NCBI GenBank assembly: GCA_002104945.1 | Contig: MCFH01000037.1 | Coordinates: forward strand, 124,001 to 188,000 | Direction of reading: 5' to 3' | From: Piromyces finnis | Taxonomy: Eukaryota > Neocallimastigomycota > Neocallimastigomycetes > Neocallimastigales > Neocallimastigaceae | DNA: 64,000 bases | Shown: one piece after another, positions 46,740 through 59,110 of the stretch | Numbering within the stretch: the first letter of the stretch is position 1 | Layout of the letters: each line of letters starts with the position of its first letter | Program-made: the position numbers and the translations under genes | Notes under the pieces: generated by a model | The model's input: only the letters and a program-made list of their open reading frames with translations | The model's database searches: none | What the model was told of the DNA's origin: nothing

Positions 46740-46975
46740 AAAGGGTAAAAAAAAAAAAAAATTGTCAAGAAAACTATGTGAAGATGTTTTGCATTTGAAG
46801 GAATTTAAAGCATTCTAAAATTAAATAATTAAAGAAAAAAAATTCATAATAATCACTACAGGAATAAAACAATCAGGAATGAATTTATTACAAGCAATAT
46901 TTTCTTCTAACCGTAAGGAGTACAGATAACCCAAGTAATAATTATTTAAATATGTTTTGTTAAAAGCCTACTAAT
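46740..46975 (-). mobile_element. Very decayed LINE relic (second family)
   Basis: Aligns by eye with 47640-47890 (shared GTCAGGAA/GTCAAGAA, CATTCTAAAAT, AATCCAAGTAA/AACCCAAGTAA and GGTTTGTTGTAA/TGTTTTGTTAAA blocks in the same order), but has lost most codons to mutation and deletion. Read on the minus strand, it would be the knuckle region of a LINE ORF. Confidence 0.45.
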
Positions 46976-47071
46976 AAATAAAATTACGTTTATATAATTT
47001 TCTATATATAGAGATTATTATTGAATAAACTCTTAACAAAAAAAAAAAAAATATTGTAATCGTATTGATGC

Positions 47072-47110
<39 letters not shown>

Positions 47111-47159
47111 GTGTATCATCTAATTTAACCTAGGCATTTTAATTAAATAAAAATTTAAG

Positions 47160-47276
47160 AATAATAATTGTATTTTGATTTTCAATAGGGACTTAGCATC
47201 AGAGATCAAATTTTATTAGAGAACAAAATTAGGCTCTATTGCCATTGCCACGTCTTATTATTTCTTTTGCCCTTTT
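47160..47276 (-). mobile_element. Relic LINE 3'-end fragment
   Basis: On the plus strand, the segment from ATTGTATTTTGATTTTCAAT through GAACAAAATTAGGCTC to TTATTATTTCTTTTGCC follows, with many changes, the reverse complement of the 3' UTR and ORF end of the LINE at 23690-23815. It is an old, truncated minus-oriented copy. Confidence 0.6.
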
Positions 47277-47639
47277 TTTTTTTTTTTTATTTTATTTTAG
47301 ATTAGAAAGAAAATATACTACTACTACTTCTTCTTGTTTTCATTTATTTCATTTGTAAATTGTCATTAGGTGATAATACATATTAAAATAAATAAATAAT
47401 AAATAAATATAATATAATAAAATATGTATAAAGACATAAATATAAAATAAAATAAACTAATTATTCAAGTTGCATAAAAAGGTTCAATAAATTTTGCCTT
47501 TTGTACTGTGTGTAGGATTGATCCCTACCTCTAATGAATTAAATGAATTAAAAAAAAAAAAGTAACATCAGGTACCATTAAATTGGGAAGTTAAGTGATG
47601 AATTGATTCTTATATTTATTATATAAAAATAAAAGAAAA

Positions 47640-48310
47640 AAAGGGATAAAAAAAAAAAAAGATCGTCAGGAAAGTTAAAGGGAAGAAGTTCTGTATTCAG
47701 AGAATGTAGAACATTCTAAAATCCAAGGGTGAAAAGATGGTTCATCCTATCCGCAATATGGACAGACACAAGAGTCGTCAGGAGCAACTCTATTATTAGC
47801 AATAGCAATTCTTGTGGTGTTTTTAATAACCGTACTGAATAGGAATAATCCAAGTAACTCCTAAATTTAAGTGAGGTTTGTTGTAACCTTGATATGTATT
47901 AGACGATTTGAATTAAGGAATTTGCTGTTAGTATATCTGACGGCTTTACTTTCATTATTTAGGTTACTATTATTCTAATAATGTTCTAATATCTTTAGTA
48001 CTTTTAATGTCAATTTTCAAAAGTTTCTTATGTAGAGATCAAGATTCTTCGGCCCAAAGAGTACTTAAACATGGGTGAAAAAAGTCAGACGAGATAAAAA
48101 AGCATAAGACATGATTATTCTTAAAAGTTTCACTGTATCCGTTATAAAAATAGATCCTTAAATATTTCTTTAATTATATGTTTTTTCCATTCCTTTGAAA
48201 TTAATACAAATTACCATTTTCTCAAATACTCAAAATATTAATATTATTACATTCTTATATAATCATTAATTATTACTATCCCTACTAATACCACTATTAT
48301 TTTACTGAAT
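47640..48310 (-). mobile_element. Decayed LINE relics with CPYC-type zinc knuckle
   Basis: Read on the minus strand, 47640-48060 gives a broken frame containing CVCPYCG, a stop, then DEPSFHPWILECSTFSEYR. This has the same C..C ... H ... C layout as the knuckle of the main LINE (CPNYCPCCKCG ... HWLLDCPTFRDI) but diverged sequence, suggesting a related family. From about 48095 to 48310, similarity returns to the C-terminal part of the main LINE (matches around AGCATAAGACATGATTATT and TTTTCCATTCCTTTGAAATT), so at least two relics lie side by side. There are multiple stops; neither is functional. Confidence 0.55.
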
Positions 48311-48731
48311 ATTTTATCTTAATTGTATCTCTAAACTGACAATACCAAAATATTAAAAGAGTTGATCACATTTATATCTTAATAATTCCACATTATTGTT
48401 GTTCTTAATATTTTAAACATGCCAACAAATAAACATACACTAAAAAATAACTTTTCATTAAAAATCAAGTATTCCATTCACTTCTGTCATAATAAATATT
48501 TTATTGACTACTCCAAATATAATACTATCAATTTAACCACAGAACCTACTAATCGTTATTAATCCATGATTTTAAATTTCATAACCATGAACTATTCATT
48601 TTAATAATTAAAATACTTAGTTAATATATATAATTATATTTTACACTGTTACACTTTTTATTATTTTTATGATCTTTATTTTTTTTCTTTCATGACAAGA
48701 TTTCCAATAATATTTAATGATATTAAACTTC
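48311..48731. other. Intergenic
   Basis: AT-rich sequence between the LINE relics and the 3' end of the eL20 gene. No feature seen. Confidence 0.55.
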
Positions 48732-49711
48732 TTAGAAAGTGTTTGGACGCTTGGCAACGAAAGTAGAGTTGTTCTTCTTACTTTCCTTAACAGTGATACG
48801 GTGTGGAAGTGGGAAGCTAAGATCATTTTGAATTAATTGCTTGACGTATGGACGACGAACATCGGCAGCCTTAACTTCAGCAACACGAATGATTTGGACG
48901 GAACCGAAACGAACTCTGTGACGAGCAGCCATATCTTGGTCTGTTATTTATAATAATAATTTATAAATAAAACATTCTTGTAATTTTATAATTATTTAAT
49001 TATATTTTTTAAAACTTACAGCAGTTAGTGACAGCATCAGCACGAGATAATTGACGGTATTCCTTGTACATGTTGTGGGTACCAGAACGAGAATCGTAAC
49101 GAAGCCAGATACCGAAAGTCTTAACTTGGTTCTTCTTTTCGAAGATCTTTTATTTATTCATAATATTTATTTAATATATTAAATTAATACTTAAACTTTA
49201 CACATTTTATTATTCTATATTTATCATTTATACTCACTTCAGAGACGTTAACGATTTCACCGGACATCTTCTTGACCTTGTTGACCTTCTTTAAGAAGTA
49301 CCAGAATCTGCTCTTAGCAATGACTGGGTTTGGAGCAAATAATCTCATTCTGAAAAGACGTGGGTTGGCGTCCTTTTCAGATGGGAGCTTACGACCAACA
49401 ACTTGATATTCGTGTAACTATTATTAATAAAAAAAAATAGTGATGGATTAATAACAGTTCTCAAACATATATTCATAGTTTAATTGACATATTCTCATTT
49501 AAACATTTATTATGCACCAAAAAGTTAAAAAAAATTGATGGATTAATTAATAACAGCTTTCTCATAGCTTTTTTAACATGTATTCAAAAGTTCATTTTCA
49601 TTAAAACATTCATTAATTATTCACCAAAATAAAAAATAACTAAAAGATTCCTCCACCATAAAACTTAAAAAATCATAATTAAAAAGAAAAATTCATTTAT
49701 TCATTTACCAT
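48732..49711 (-). CDS. RPL20: 60S ribosomal protein eL20 (L18a), 172 aa
   Basis: Large-subunit ribosomal protein of the eL20 family. Exons on the minus strand: 49711-49709 (ATG only), 49417-49238, 49146-49020 and 48940-48732; 519 nt, all in phase. The sequence has the family landmarks [82 protein letters not shown] and the C-terminal HRITV. The length fits the family (about 172-178). The start is placed at the ATG at 49711 because exon 2 has no upstream in-frame Met and opens at the usual second residue; the ATG is followed at once by a GTAAAT donor. Codon use is less AT-biased than in neighbours (many C-ending codons), as expected for a highly expressed gene. Confidence 0.94.
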
Positions 49712-50443
49712 ATCTACTGATTTCAATATGAAGAAAAAAGAGAGATTAAAAAATAATTATTCAATTAGTTTTCTTTATAATTTAATTTTTTATGATTGGT
49801 CAATTCGAAAATTTATTATATGATTTGAAAATAATTTAGCCAACACAGCCACAAATTTGTATTTTAATATATTGAATTCTAAAAATTTTAAAAATTTTTA
49901 ATCTTTGTAAATTTTTATGAATATGTTTAATATAAAATGATGAATGGGTGATTGAAAATAGATGTAATTTTTTTAAATCATTTAATATTAAAATTTTAAA
50001 ATATTGATAATAAAAAATAATCTTTATATTGGAATAATAATTTAATTTATGTTATTTATTTTATATAATATTTTATTTTATTTTATTTTATAGATATGTA
50101 TTTATAATTTAATTATTTTTAAATAAAAATTGGATACATTTAAAAAAAAAACATAAAATAATATATATATTTTTAATACTATTAAAATTTTTTAAAAAAA
50201 AAAAAAAGTTTAAATAAAAGAAAGATAAAAACTGAATTTTAATAATAATAATAAAAAAATTAGATTTGTTGTGTAATGGTGTAATGATAATACATAATTA
50301 AATTTATTATTTAATTATATTTTCTTTTTTGAAAGAACTGTAGAAATTTTCTAGCTTGAATTATTGTCTCATTAAATATTTGATAAATGAATATTAATAT
50401 TTAATTTAAAAATTATCCACATTTTGTAACTTTAAAAATCTAG

Positions 50444-50475
<32 letters not shown>

Positions 50476-50863
50476 TATAAATGCTAAAAGACAAATAATA
50501 TAGCTATATATAAAAAAAAAAGCTTTCGTAGAGTTATTATTTATATAAACATATATATCTTTGAATTTTATATTTATTATTTTTATTAGTAAATTTCCAA
50601 ATATTTATATAAGTACCAATTTTTTTTTTTTTGTACCCTGAAATCCTCTTCATGTATTTATTAATATTTTTCATTTTATAATTAAATTTTATATTTATTT
50701 AATATTATATAATATTTTTTTTATTTATTTTATTTATAAATTATAATAATCAAATATATATTTGATTATTTTCTAATAATAAAATTATATAATTACAATA
50801 TATAATCCTTATAAAGATTAAGATTTCATAAAAAAAAAAAAAGCTGAAAAGAATAATGAAAAA
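49712..50863. other. Divergent intergenic region between eL20 and DSN1
   Basis: About 1.15 kb shared upstream region of two divergent genes; it holds T runs at about 50443-50469 and no exons. Promoter elements cannot be separated from the AT background by eye. Confidence 0.55.
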
Positions 50864-52283
50864 ATGGTAATCACAAAGATACAGAAACGCTTACATAATG
50901 AGGTTGTTGAAGAAGAAATAGATAATCAAATATATGATTCATCAAGTTCATCATCATCATCTCCAGGACTTTCTATATTAAAAAAATTAAAAAAAAAAAA
51001 TTCAATCAAACTCTTAAAAAAAACTAAAAAACCAAAAGCAATATTTGAGGAAATTGATATTAGAGAAAAATTTAAAGTCATCGAAAATGCAAAAAATAAA
51101 GAAAAGGAAATTCAAAAAAAAGAAATTTCAAATTCAAATAATAAGATTTTAGAAGAATCAATTACTGATGAAGACAAAATTCAAGGTCAGAATTATATTT
51201 AAAAAGCTTAAAGATTAATAAATAAATCAAAGATTTTTTCAAAAATATTAATATTATTTTGATTTCTTATTTATTATTATTGTATTATTTTTATTATTAT
51301 TAAATATATGTATATTATGATTCAGGAAATAAAAATAATGATAAAAATGAATTAATTAAAGATCAAATAACTCAAAAACATATAACGAAAGAGCAATTGA
51401 AATTAAATAAACGTAGAAAAAAAGAAAAGGAAAAAGAAAAGAATTATAATGTATAAATATCTTAATAATTAATTACAAATAATTATAAAAATAAGTATTA
51501 TTAAAATCAATTATTTTATGTTTTTTCTTTAATGAAATTTATAATGGAATAAATTAAAACAAAATAGAAACAAGATAACTATCGTCGAGCTTTATTAAAA
51601 AAGCAAATATTTAAAAGCAGAGTTGTTGATACATTTAAACCATTTAATATAGCAGATAGTCCTATACTTAAAAGGAATGTAGATTTAAGAAATTCAATGG
51701 TTAGACGTTCCAGTATGAATTTAAGAGGAAAAAGAAAGTCATCAGCATATGGAGGATTATGTCGTAATATACTATAAAATAATGACTATATTCAAAATAT
51801 AAATAAATAATAAAATAATTGTATTCACTATATATATTATATTAATTCATACGTCTATATTGATTATTATACAGCACCACCATTACCAAATACAAGATCA
51901 AGTAGTTTTTATAGATTTATAGCATTTGAACAACCTGAACCTATTAAAATGAAACAATTACTATTATGGTGTTTAGAAAGAACAATGAAAGACCAAAGCA
52001 GTACTAATAAAGATACTAGTGAGAATAAAAACGAAAATGATAATAAAAACAATATACCAAAAAGTATTCTTGATAAAGGTATTTTATTATTTTATTTTAT
52101 ATACAAAATTAGTTATAAAGTTATAATACTTATTAATTTAACTGAAATAATCAAAAAATCAATATAAATTATATATATACAATGAAGCAAAAGAAATTCA
52201 AGAAATCATAGTAGAACAATTAATGAATAATGAGATAGAAACTTCATGGTATAATAGAGAAAAAAGTCCTGTAATTATTCTAA

Positions 52284-52373
<90 letters not shown>

Positions 52374-53227
52374 ATATATTATCTATTTTTATCTATTTCT
52401 CTATAACTATATATAATTAATCAATTAATTTATAAAATGATAAGGACGAAGAAGAATGTTTAAAAGGAAAAAATAAAATTAATATCGATAATGAAAAAAA
52501 ATTAATTGAATTCCAAGAAAAATTAGAAAAGTATTTAAATATTTATATTAATTTAATCTTTTTTATATTTATATATATATATTTTTTCAATTAATTTATT
52601 TAAGAATATATAATAAAAATAATATTTTAATATTTATTAAAATATTAATATACAGATTGAGAAAAGAAAAGAATGAATGGACATTAAATTATGAATATTA
52701 TAAGCAAAAACATGAAGAATTTATTAAAAGGGATTCGAATAATCCTATCATAATTAATTCAAATATTGTAAATATTGATACATATATGGCAAATGCAAAT
52801 GAAGATGAATTTAATAAAATTAATATGCTTCTTAGTCGTAATCATGAACCCGAAAATGAAACACCAATTCCTATTGAAGAAGTTGAGCATATTTTGGTAA
52901 TTATTATATTTATATATATAATAATTTAATTTTATAAAGTAAAAATATGTTAATATGTTGATTGTTATTATTAATTTATTTATTAATAAGATACCACAAA
53001 TAGAGGATTCATTACATCATTTAATAGAATTAAAAGATTCTTCACAAGATATTTGTGAAGATGTTAATAACAAAATAACAAAATCTTATCAATATAATCA
53101 ATATTCATCAGATTTAATGGAAACGACACCATCTAATAAACTCAATCTTCGTAAGATTAATTATTCTGGAAAAGAGATTATAGAGCCACAATATTTATTA
53201 AAAGCATTATCATCAACTATCTCGTAG
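50864..53227 (+). CDS. DSN1: Kinetochore protein Dsn1/Mis13 (Mis12 complex), 497 aa
   Basis: Subunit of the Mis12 (MIND) complex that links centromeric chromatin to the Ndc80 complex. Eight exons: 50864-51185, 51326-51450, 51568-51763, 51875-52078, 52188-52270, 52445-52530, 52656-52896 and 52991-53227; 1,494 nt, all in phase. Residues about 192-212 (NSMVRRSSMNLRGKRKSSAYGG) match the family's basic, serine-containing motif that Aurora B phosphorylates in known Dsn1 proteins. FYRFIAFEQPEPIKMKQLLLWC (226-247) matches the conserved FYKHI ... PEP.RM.QLL.WC block. After it come coiled-coil-like helices. The N-terminal 150 residues are Lys/Glu-rich with a Ser8 run. The acceptor of exon 5 has two possible positions (52187 or 52195), changing three residues or so. 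Intron 5 has a (TTA)n array. Confidence 0.85.
52286..52372. repeat. (TTA)n microsatellite in DSN1 intron
   Basis: About 29 uninterrupted TTA units in the intron between the fifth and sixth exons of DSN1. Reading through it gives a false poly-Leu ORF. Confidence 0.95.
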
Positions 53228-54076
53228 TTTATTATTTTAAAATAATAATTAAGTAATAAAATTTTTACATATACCAAAAAAAAAAAAAAAAAAAAAAACT
53301 GTTTAAGAATTATTATTACTTTTATTATAAATTTTCATATATTGATAATTTCTGTATTTTCATAATTTGATAAACTTTAATTTATTTATTTATTTATTAT
53401 TATTATTATTATTTTTTTTTTTTTTTTTTTTGTGATTATTAAATTTAGTGTAACATAAAAAAAACTATTTTGTTATTTAATTTATTACATTTAATTAATA
53501 TAAAATTGGTAATATTTATACAATTATTACTTCTAAACTATTTCAAAATTGTAACTTATTCAGCAAAAAAGACAATAATAATTATAATAAATAATAATAA
53601 ATAAATATTTTTTATAATTTTTTAAATCGTTTTTGATGAAATGAAAAATTAAAAGAGGGAGAAAGAGAGAGGAAAGGAGAAAAGAATGAAAATAATAATA
53701 ATAAAAAAAAAAAAGATAAAAAAAGAAAAGAAAAATGAAATAAATATCAAAATTTAAAAAAAAAAAAAAATTATTATATTATTAAGTTTTTATATGATTT
53801 AATTTCAATTATTTTAAAATATTTTTGATTATAAAAATCATACATATTTATTAAAAATTATAGTATTCTGTTTAATATTTTTTTAAAAAAAAAATAAATA
53901 AAATAAAATAAATAAAATTTAATTGCATAGTAATTATATACCATTTTCGTTTCTTATGTTATTATTGCAATCATCATATATCTATTTTAAGATTTATATT
54001 TAATTTATTTATTTTTTATTATTATTAGCTTTTCAACAATATTTTTTTTTTTTTTTTGTAATCAATATATAACACT
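53228..54076. other. Intergenic between DSN1 and TACC gene
   Basis: A short AT-rich spacer with a purine-rich patch (GAGGGAGAAAGAGAGAGGAAAG near 53655-53680) that could belong to the promoter or 5' leader of the downstream gene. Nothing else seen. Confidence 0.55.
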
Positions 54077-57067
54077 ATGGAAAATAAGGATACATCAATC
54101 ACAAACATTCTTGTGGATACTGAAAATTCAATAAATAATGATGATTTTAAACCGAATCCTTTTCAAAATGATATCATAAATAAAAGATCAAAATCCAAAG
54201 CTAAACAGGATTTCAATAAATTTTTATTTAATACAGCGCAACTTAAAATTAATAAAAAATTAACTATAAATAATCAAAAATCAAAAATAAATAAATTTGA
54301 ATATATAGACAAAAAAAGTTTATTGCCAGAAGAAGAAAAAGAAAATGTTGATAATGTTATTATACCAAATGATGCAGATAATATAAATAAAGGAGAAGAA
54401 ATGTTTTTTTCTAATAATGAGATAGATGATTCAATGACAGAATATAAAGACGCAAGTGAACATTACTCCGTAATTATACCAGACGATTCAGAAATTATTG
54501 AAAACAATTATAACACTGAATCCAATAAATCAAAGACAAAAAAAATATTGGACAATACCATTCATACTAGTATGAATAACGATGAAAAAATAAATAAGGA
54601 AGATATGTTTAAAAGGAATGATGTTAATTCAAAAAGAATAGAAACACTTATGAATTCTTTAGGTAACATGAATGAAAATGTTAAAAAAAGAATAATATCA
54701 CATATATCAAATAACACTAGTACAACTAATAATGATTATTCAACCTCCATAAGGCAATCTTCAACATATGGTAATCTATATACTATAAATAATAATGATA
54801 ATAATCTTTTTATAAAATTATAAATTAATTAACTATTTTTAAAAAAAAAAAAAAAAAAAAATAAAAAATAAAATAAAATAAAATAATAATAACTAAATTA
54901 TAATTTTCTTTATAAATTATTTAATTATAAGAATCTTTATTAAAAGTAAATATTAATAAATAATAAGAGATAATATTAAAATTTTACATATAAGAAATAA
55001 TATAAAACTAATGAAAAAACAATTATTAATTATTTGTAAATATTATAATATATTTTAGAAATATCACAATGTAAATCAAATTTCTTCAAATAATTTAAAG
55101 GAACAAAATTCACAATCAACTTTAAAAAATAATAAAACTGATGATGATATAATTGAAATTAAAGAAGAAGCAAATTTCCACTCAAATATTCCATTAAATA
55201 AAAGTTATAAAACTTTAACTAAAAAGCATTCAGATTCAAATATAGATAATTCATTTTCATCTCTGAATAAAGCTAGATATAAAAAATATAATGGATATAT
55301 GAAGCATCAAAGTTTACCTGCATCCTTAATTACTAGAAGAACATCCATAGTACAGGATAATATTGATGATAGTAGTCCCCAAAATAATATAAATATTGCG
55401 AATGACTTAGATAATGAAAATTTAACTTTAAATGATAGCAATTTAAATAGCAATACTAACGATATTAAATTCAGTAAAACAATTAAGGAAGAAAATAATA
55501 TTGATCATAACAATCTACTCTTCAAAACACCATCTAATAATTACAAGTATAGAAATTTGTTATTGTCTGTTCAAAATAAAAATGATATATTAAAACATAA
55601 TTTTACGAAATCTCTCGATAGAGGAAAAACTTCATGTAAGAAAAGATAATATATATATGTGTGTGTATGTGTTTAATATTAATAATAAAATTAATTCTTA
55701 TATAATAAATTTAAAGATATGCAATTTTTAAATGACGAAACTATATTAAATAAAAAAGACTCAGATACACAATCAATAAGTTTAAAATATGAAAATTTTT
55801 TAAAATCACCTATTAATACACCATCAAAAATTAGTGAAATGCTAACTAGTAATCAAGATACATCATCATCTACATTATTATCGATCCAAAATTATAAACT
55901 ACCTACAACAGCCTATTCAGCTAATAGTTTCTTTGAAAAATCAAAAAAATCGTATACCAAAATAAACGATAAAATAAATAATTTAAATCAAAGTCCATTA
56001 TTACCTAAATCGCTTCATGAAAGAGATGAATTATTGGCATTACATACCGACTCTAGTAAGTCAAAATATGAAATGGATTATGAAATAATTAATGAAAATG
56101 AAAATTTATTAAAAGAAAATTTAATAAAAGGAAAAATGGTAGAAGAAAATTTAAATACTCAAAATAATATTGAAGACTCAACCATAAATAATAAAGATAT
56201 TTCTTTAAAACTGGGTTTTTACTCTCCGTTATTAAATAATGAAAATAATCATCAAAGAAATTTATCAGAAACTAGTCAATCTACAAGTAGTCGATTAAAT
56301 GTTAATTCACCAACATCAGAAAATGAAGAAAACAATATATCTGTTCAATTAGAAAGTTATTCAAGGAAACGTCCATCTGATACAAATGAGAAAAATGAAA
56401 TTGATCAATCACTGATAATATTGTCGGATTCATCTTCTCAAAATAAATCTGAAAAAAAAATTCATTATTCAAATAACAATGGTTTGTGCTTAGTTTATTA
56501 TTAATAATATTAATGATAATTTAATAATTAAATATATATATATATTATTGCCACTGTTATCATCTATAATATTAATAATAATATGATAAATTAATATTAA
56601 ATAATATATTAAATATTTATTTCCTTCAATAGAAATATCAAATAAAAAATCAAAAATTAAAAGTTCAGGAAATTCTATATTAGATTCACAATCATCGATA
56701 TCAAAACCCAATAATAGCAATGTATATACAGAAAGTCAAATTGATGAAATTAAAAGAATACTTACTGAAAAGGTATAATAAAATTAATAAATATGATATT
56801 TCATATAATTTAAATTTATTTATATACATCATTAATTCAATAATAAAAACTATAATGCCTAATTGAAAATGTATATATTTTCATTATTCAAAAATAAAAG
56901 TATGAAAAACAACTAAAAGATGCTAAAAAAGATTGTATGGAATGGGAACAAAAGTGTATTGAATCGAAAAATAAACATAGAGAAATAGAAAGTGTATTAG
57001 AAGAATATGAAATTACTATAACTCGAATGATAAGTAAATGTTGCTTTGTCTTATCAAACATAATATA

Positions 57068-57119
<52 letters not shown>

Positions 57120-57839
57120 TAATAATAATAACCAATAAATAAATAAAATTTAATAAATATAAATATATATTTAATAATAATACATCTTATTTAGAGGACA
57201 GCCAAAAAGAAAAAGAACGTCAAGAATTAAGAATTAATGAACTTCTTGAAGAAAGATCTTATCTTCAAGAATCATCTGAGATAATGGAAACTTCATTTAA
57301 AGAATTAAGATTAAAATTTGAAGAATTCAAAACTCAAAATGAGATTTTTAGTAAGGTAATAAAATAAAGAATAATATAATTTTTTATTTAACAATATATT
57401 TTTACTAATATATTGTCAATATTAGAATGAAGACTTAATGAAACAAACGATTACTAGTTTACAAAATGATGTTTTATTAGCATCCCAAAGATATGAGCAA
57501 ATTAAAACTCATGCTGAAGAGAAATTAGAAATGTAAATATAATATAACAAAAATAAATTTTATAAATAAAAATATGATATGGAAATTAAAAATTAAAATT
57601 AATAATTGATTATTCATAATATACATAAATATAGGGCAAATATTGAAATTGCGAAAGTGAGAAATAACTTTGATAAAGAATTATCAGCGATGAAAGCTAA
57701 GCTTTTAAGAAAAGAATTAGATAGTCAATCCCTAAATCAAAAAATTAAAGCATTACAAGAACAGATTAGTATTAAAACAAAAGAAAATGAAGAATTAGCA
57801 ATTATTTGTGATTCTTTAGTTTCCAAATTAGAAAATTAA
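54077..57839 (+). CDS. TACC-domain protein (spindle microtubule regulator), 931 aa
   Basis: Transforming acidic coiled-coil protein, which in animals and fission yeast (Alp7/Mia1) recruits XMAP215-type polymerases to spindle poles. Exons: 54077-54770, 54932-54945 (14-nt microexon, tentative), 55059-55635, 55717-56481, 56633-56772, 56901-57033, 57195-57355, 57426-57532 and 57635-57839; 2,796 nt, in phase. Residues 1 to about 700 are disordered, rich in Asn/Ser/Lys/Glu. The C-terminal 200 residues form the TACC coiled coil: WEQKCIES, VLEEYEITITRMI, SFKELRLKFEEFKTQNE, then RYEQIKTHAEEKLEMANIEIAKVR and KTKENEELAIICDSLVSKLE. These match the signature end of human TACC1-3 closely. Exon 1 ends in phase 1 and exon 3 opens in phase 0, so some extra piece is needed between them; the microexon supplies it, but a sequencing error is an alternative. 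Confidence 0.85.
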
Positions 57840-59110
57840 TCAAAATTAAAAAAAAAATTATTTTATTATATTAAATATATAATTAAATAAAAAAATATGA
57901 ATCTTATTACTATTATAAAAAATAATTGTTTAAAAAAAATAATAAAATATTTATTATAAAAAGTTTAACTATTATTGAAATAATTCTAATTCTATAGAAT
58001 TTAATCTATTAAGCATTAAGTTATTTTTATTGTCTATTATATTAAAATTAAAAATATATTTTAATATTTTATATATATTTAATTTTTCATATAAGAATCA
58101 AAAATAATCTAACCTTTTATATATTAAAAATAAAAGGGTTAAATAATAAAATTAAAAAATATTTTATTATTATATTTATATAAACTCTGAAGATTTTAAT
58201 ACTTTTTTTAATTTCATATTTTATTTCTGATATATTTATTTATTATAACGTTTTTAAGGAATATAAGCGCATAAAAATATATTCAATAAATTTAGGAAAA
58301 AATACTTTATGACTTTATATTTATATATGAATATTAACTTTATATATAAAAATAAAGATTATTATTTATTTTTCGTTATATTATTAATATATATTTTTTT
58401 TGTTATGTATAATTGAAAATTTAAATTTTTATAATAAAAAATAAAATTAAAGTAAATAAATAATTAAAATATTTATACAAAAGAATAAAAACAACTATAG
58501 TAAAAGTATAAGTAACCCTATAATAATCACCTAAAATAATAATAAATATTTTTTTTCAGTTTTAAAGATTAAAAGAATTTTTATCTTTTTTGTGGTACAA
58601 AAATAATAGATTCAAATTTATTATTAAATAAACTTTCATTAATAATCATTGGAACTATATAGAGCAAATTAAAATATCGATAAATTTAGCAATTTTTATA
58701 TAAAAAAAAAGATAATTTTTCTTATAATAATAACTATATTTATAATTAATGAATGAATAGACAATAATTGAAGAAAATAAAAAAAAAAGTAAGTTCGCAA
58801 TATGGTTATAACTATATTCATTATTATTTAATAATTTTATTATTTTATAATTATTATTATTTTTTAATATATTAATATTAATTATCATTATATTATATGT
58901 TCTTATCATTGAAAGGAAAATCAAATAATAATAATAATTAAAGCTTTTTATATAAAAATTGTTTTCTTCAATATTTTTTTATTTTATTCTATTTTATATC
59001 TTATTCAATATATATATATATATATATAAATACATAAATTTATATGTTAAATGATAAATCTTTGCAAATATATATTATAATCACTATTTCTCAATTTTTA
59101 TTTTAACATA
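57840..59110. other. Intergenic
   Basis: About 1.3 kb of AT-rich sequence. The minus-strand frame at 58655-58924 is Ile/Asn/Tyr-rich and without partners. A dinucleotide (TA)n run lies near 59011-59028. No gene is supported. Confidence 0.55.
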
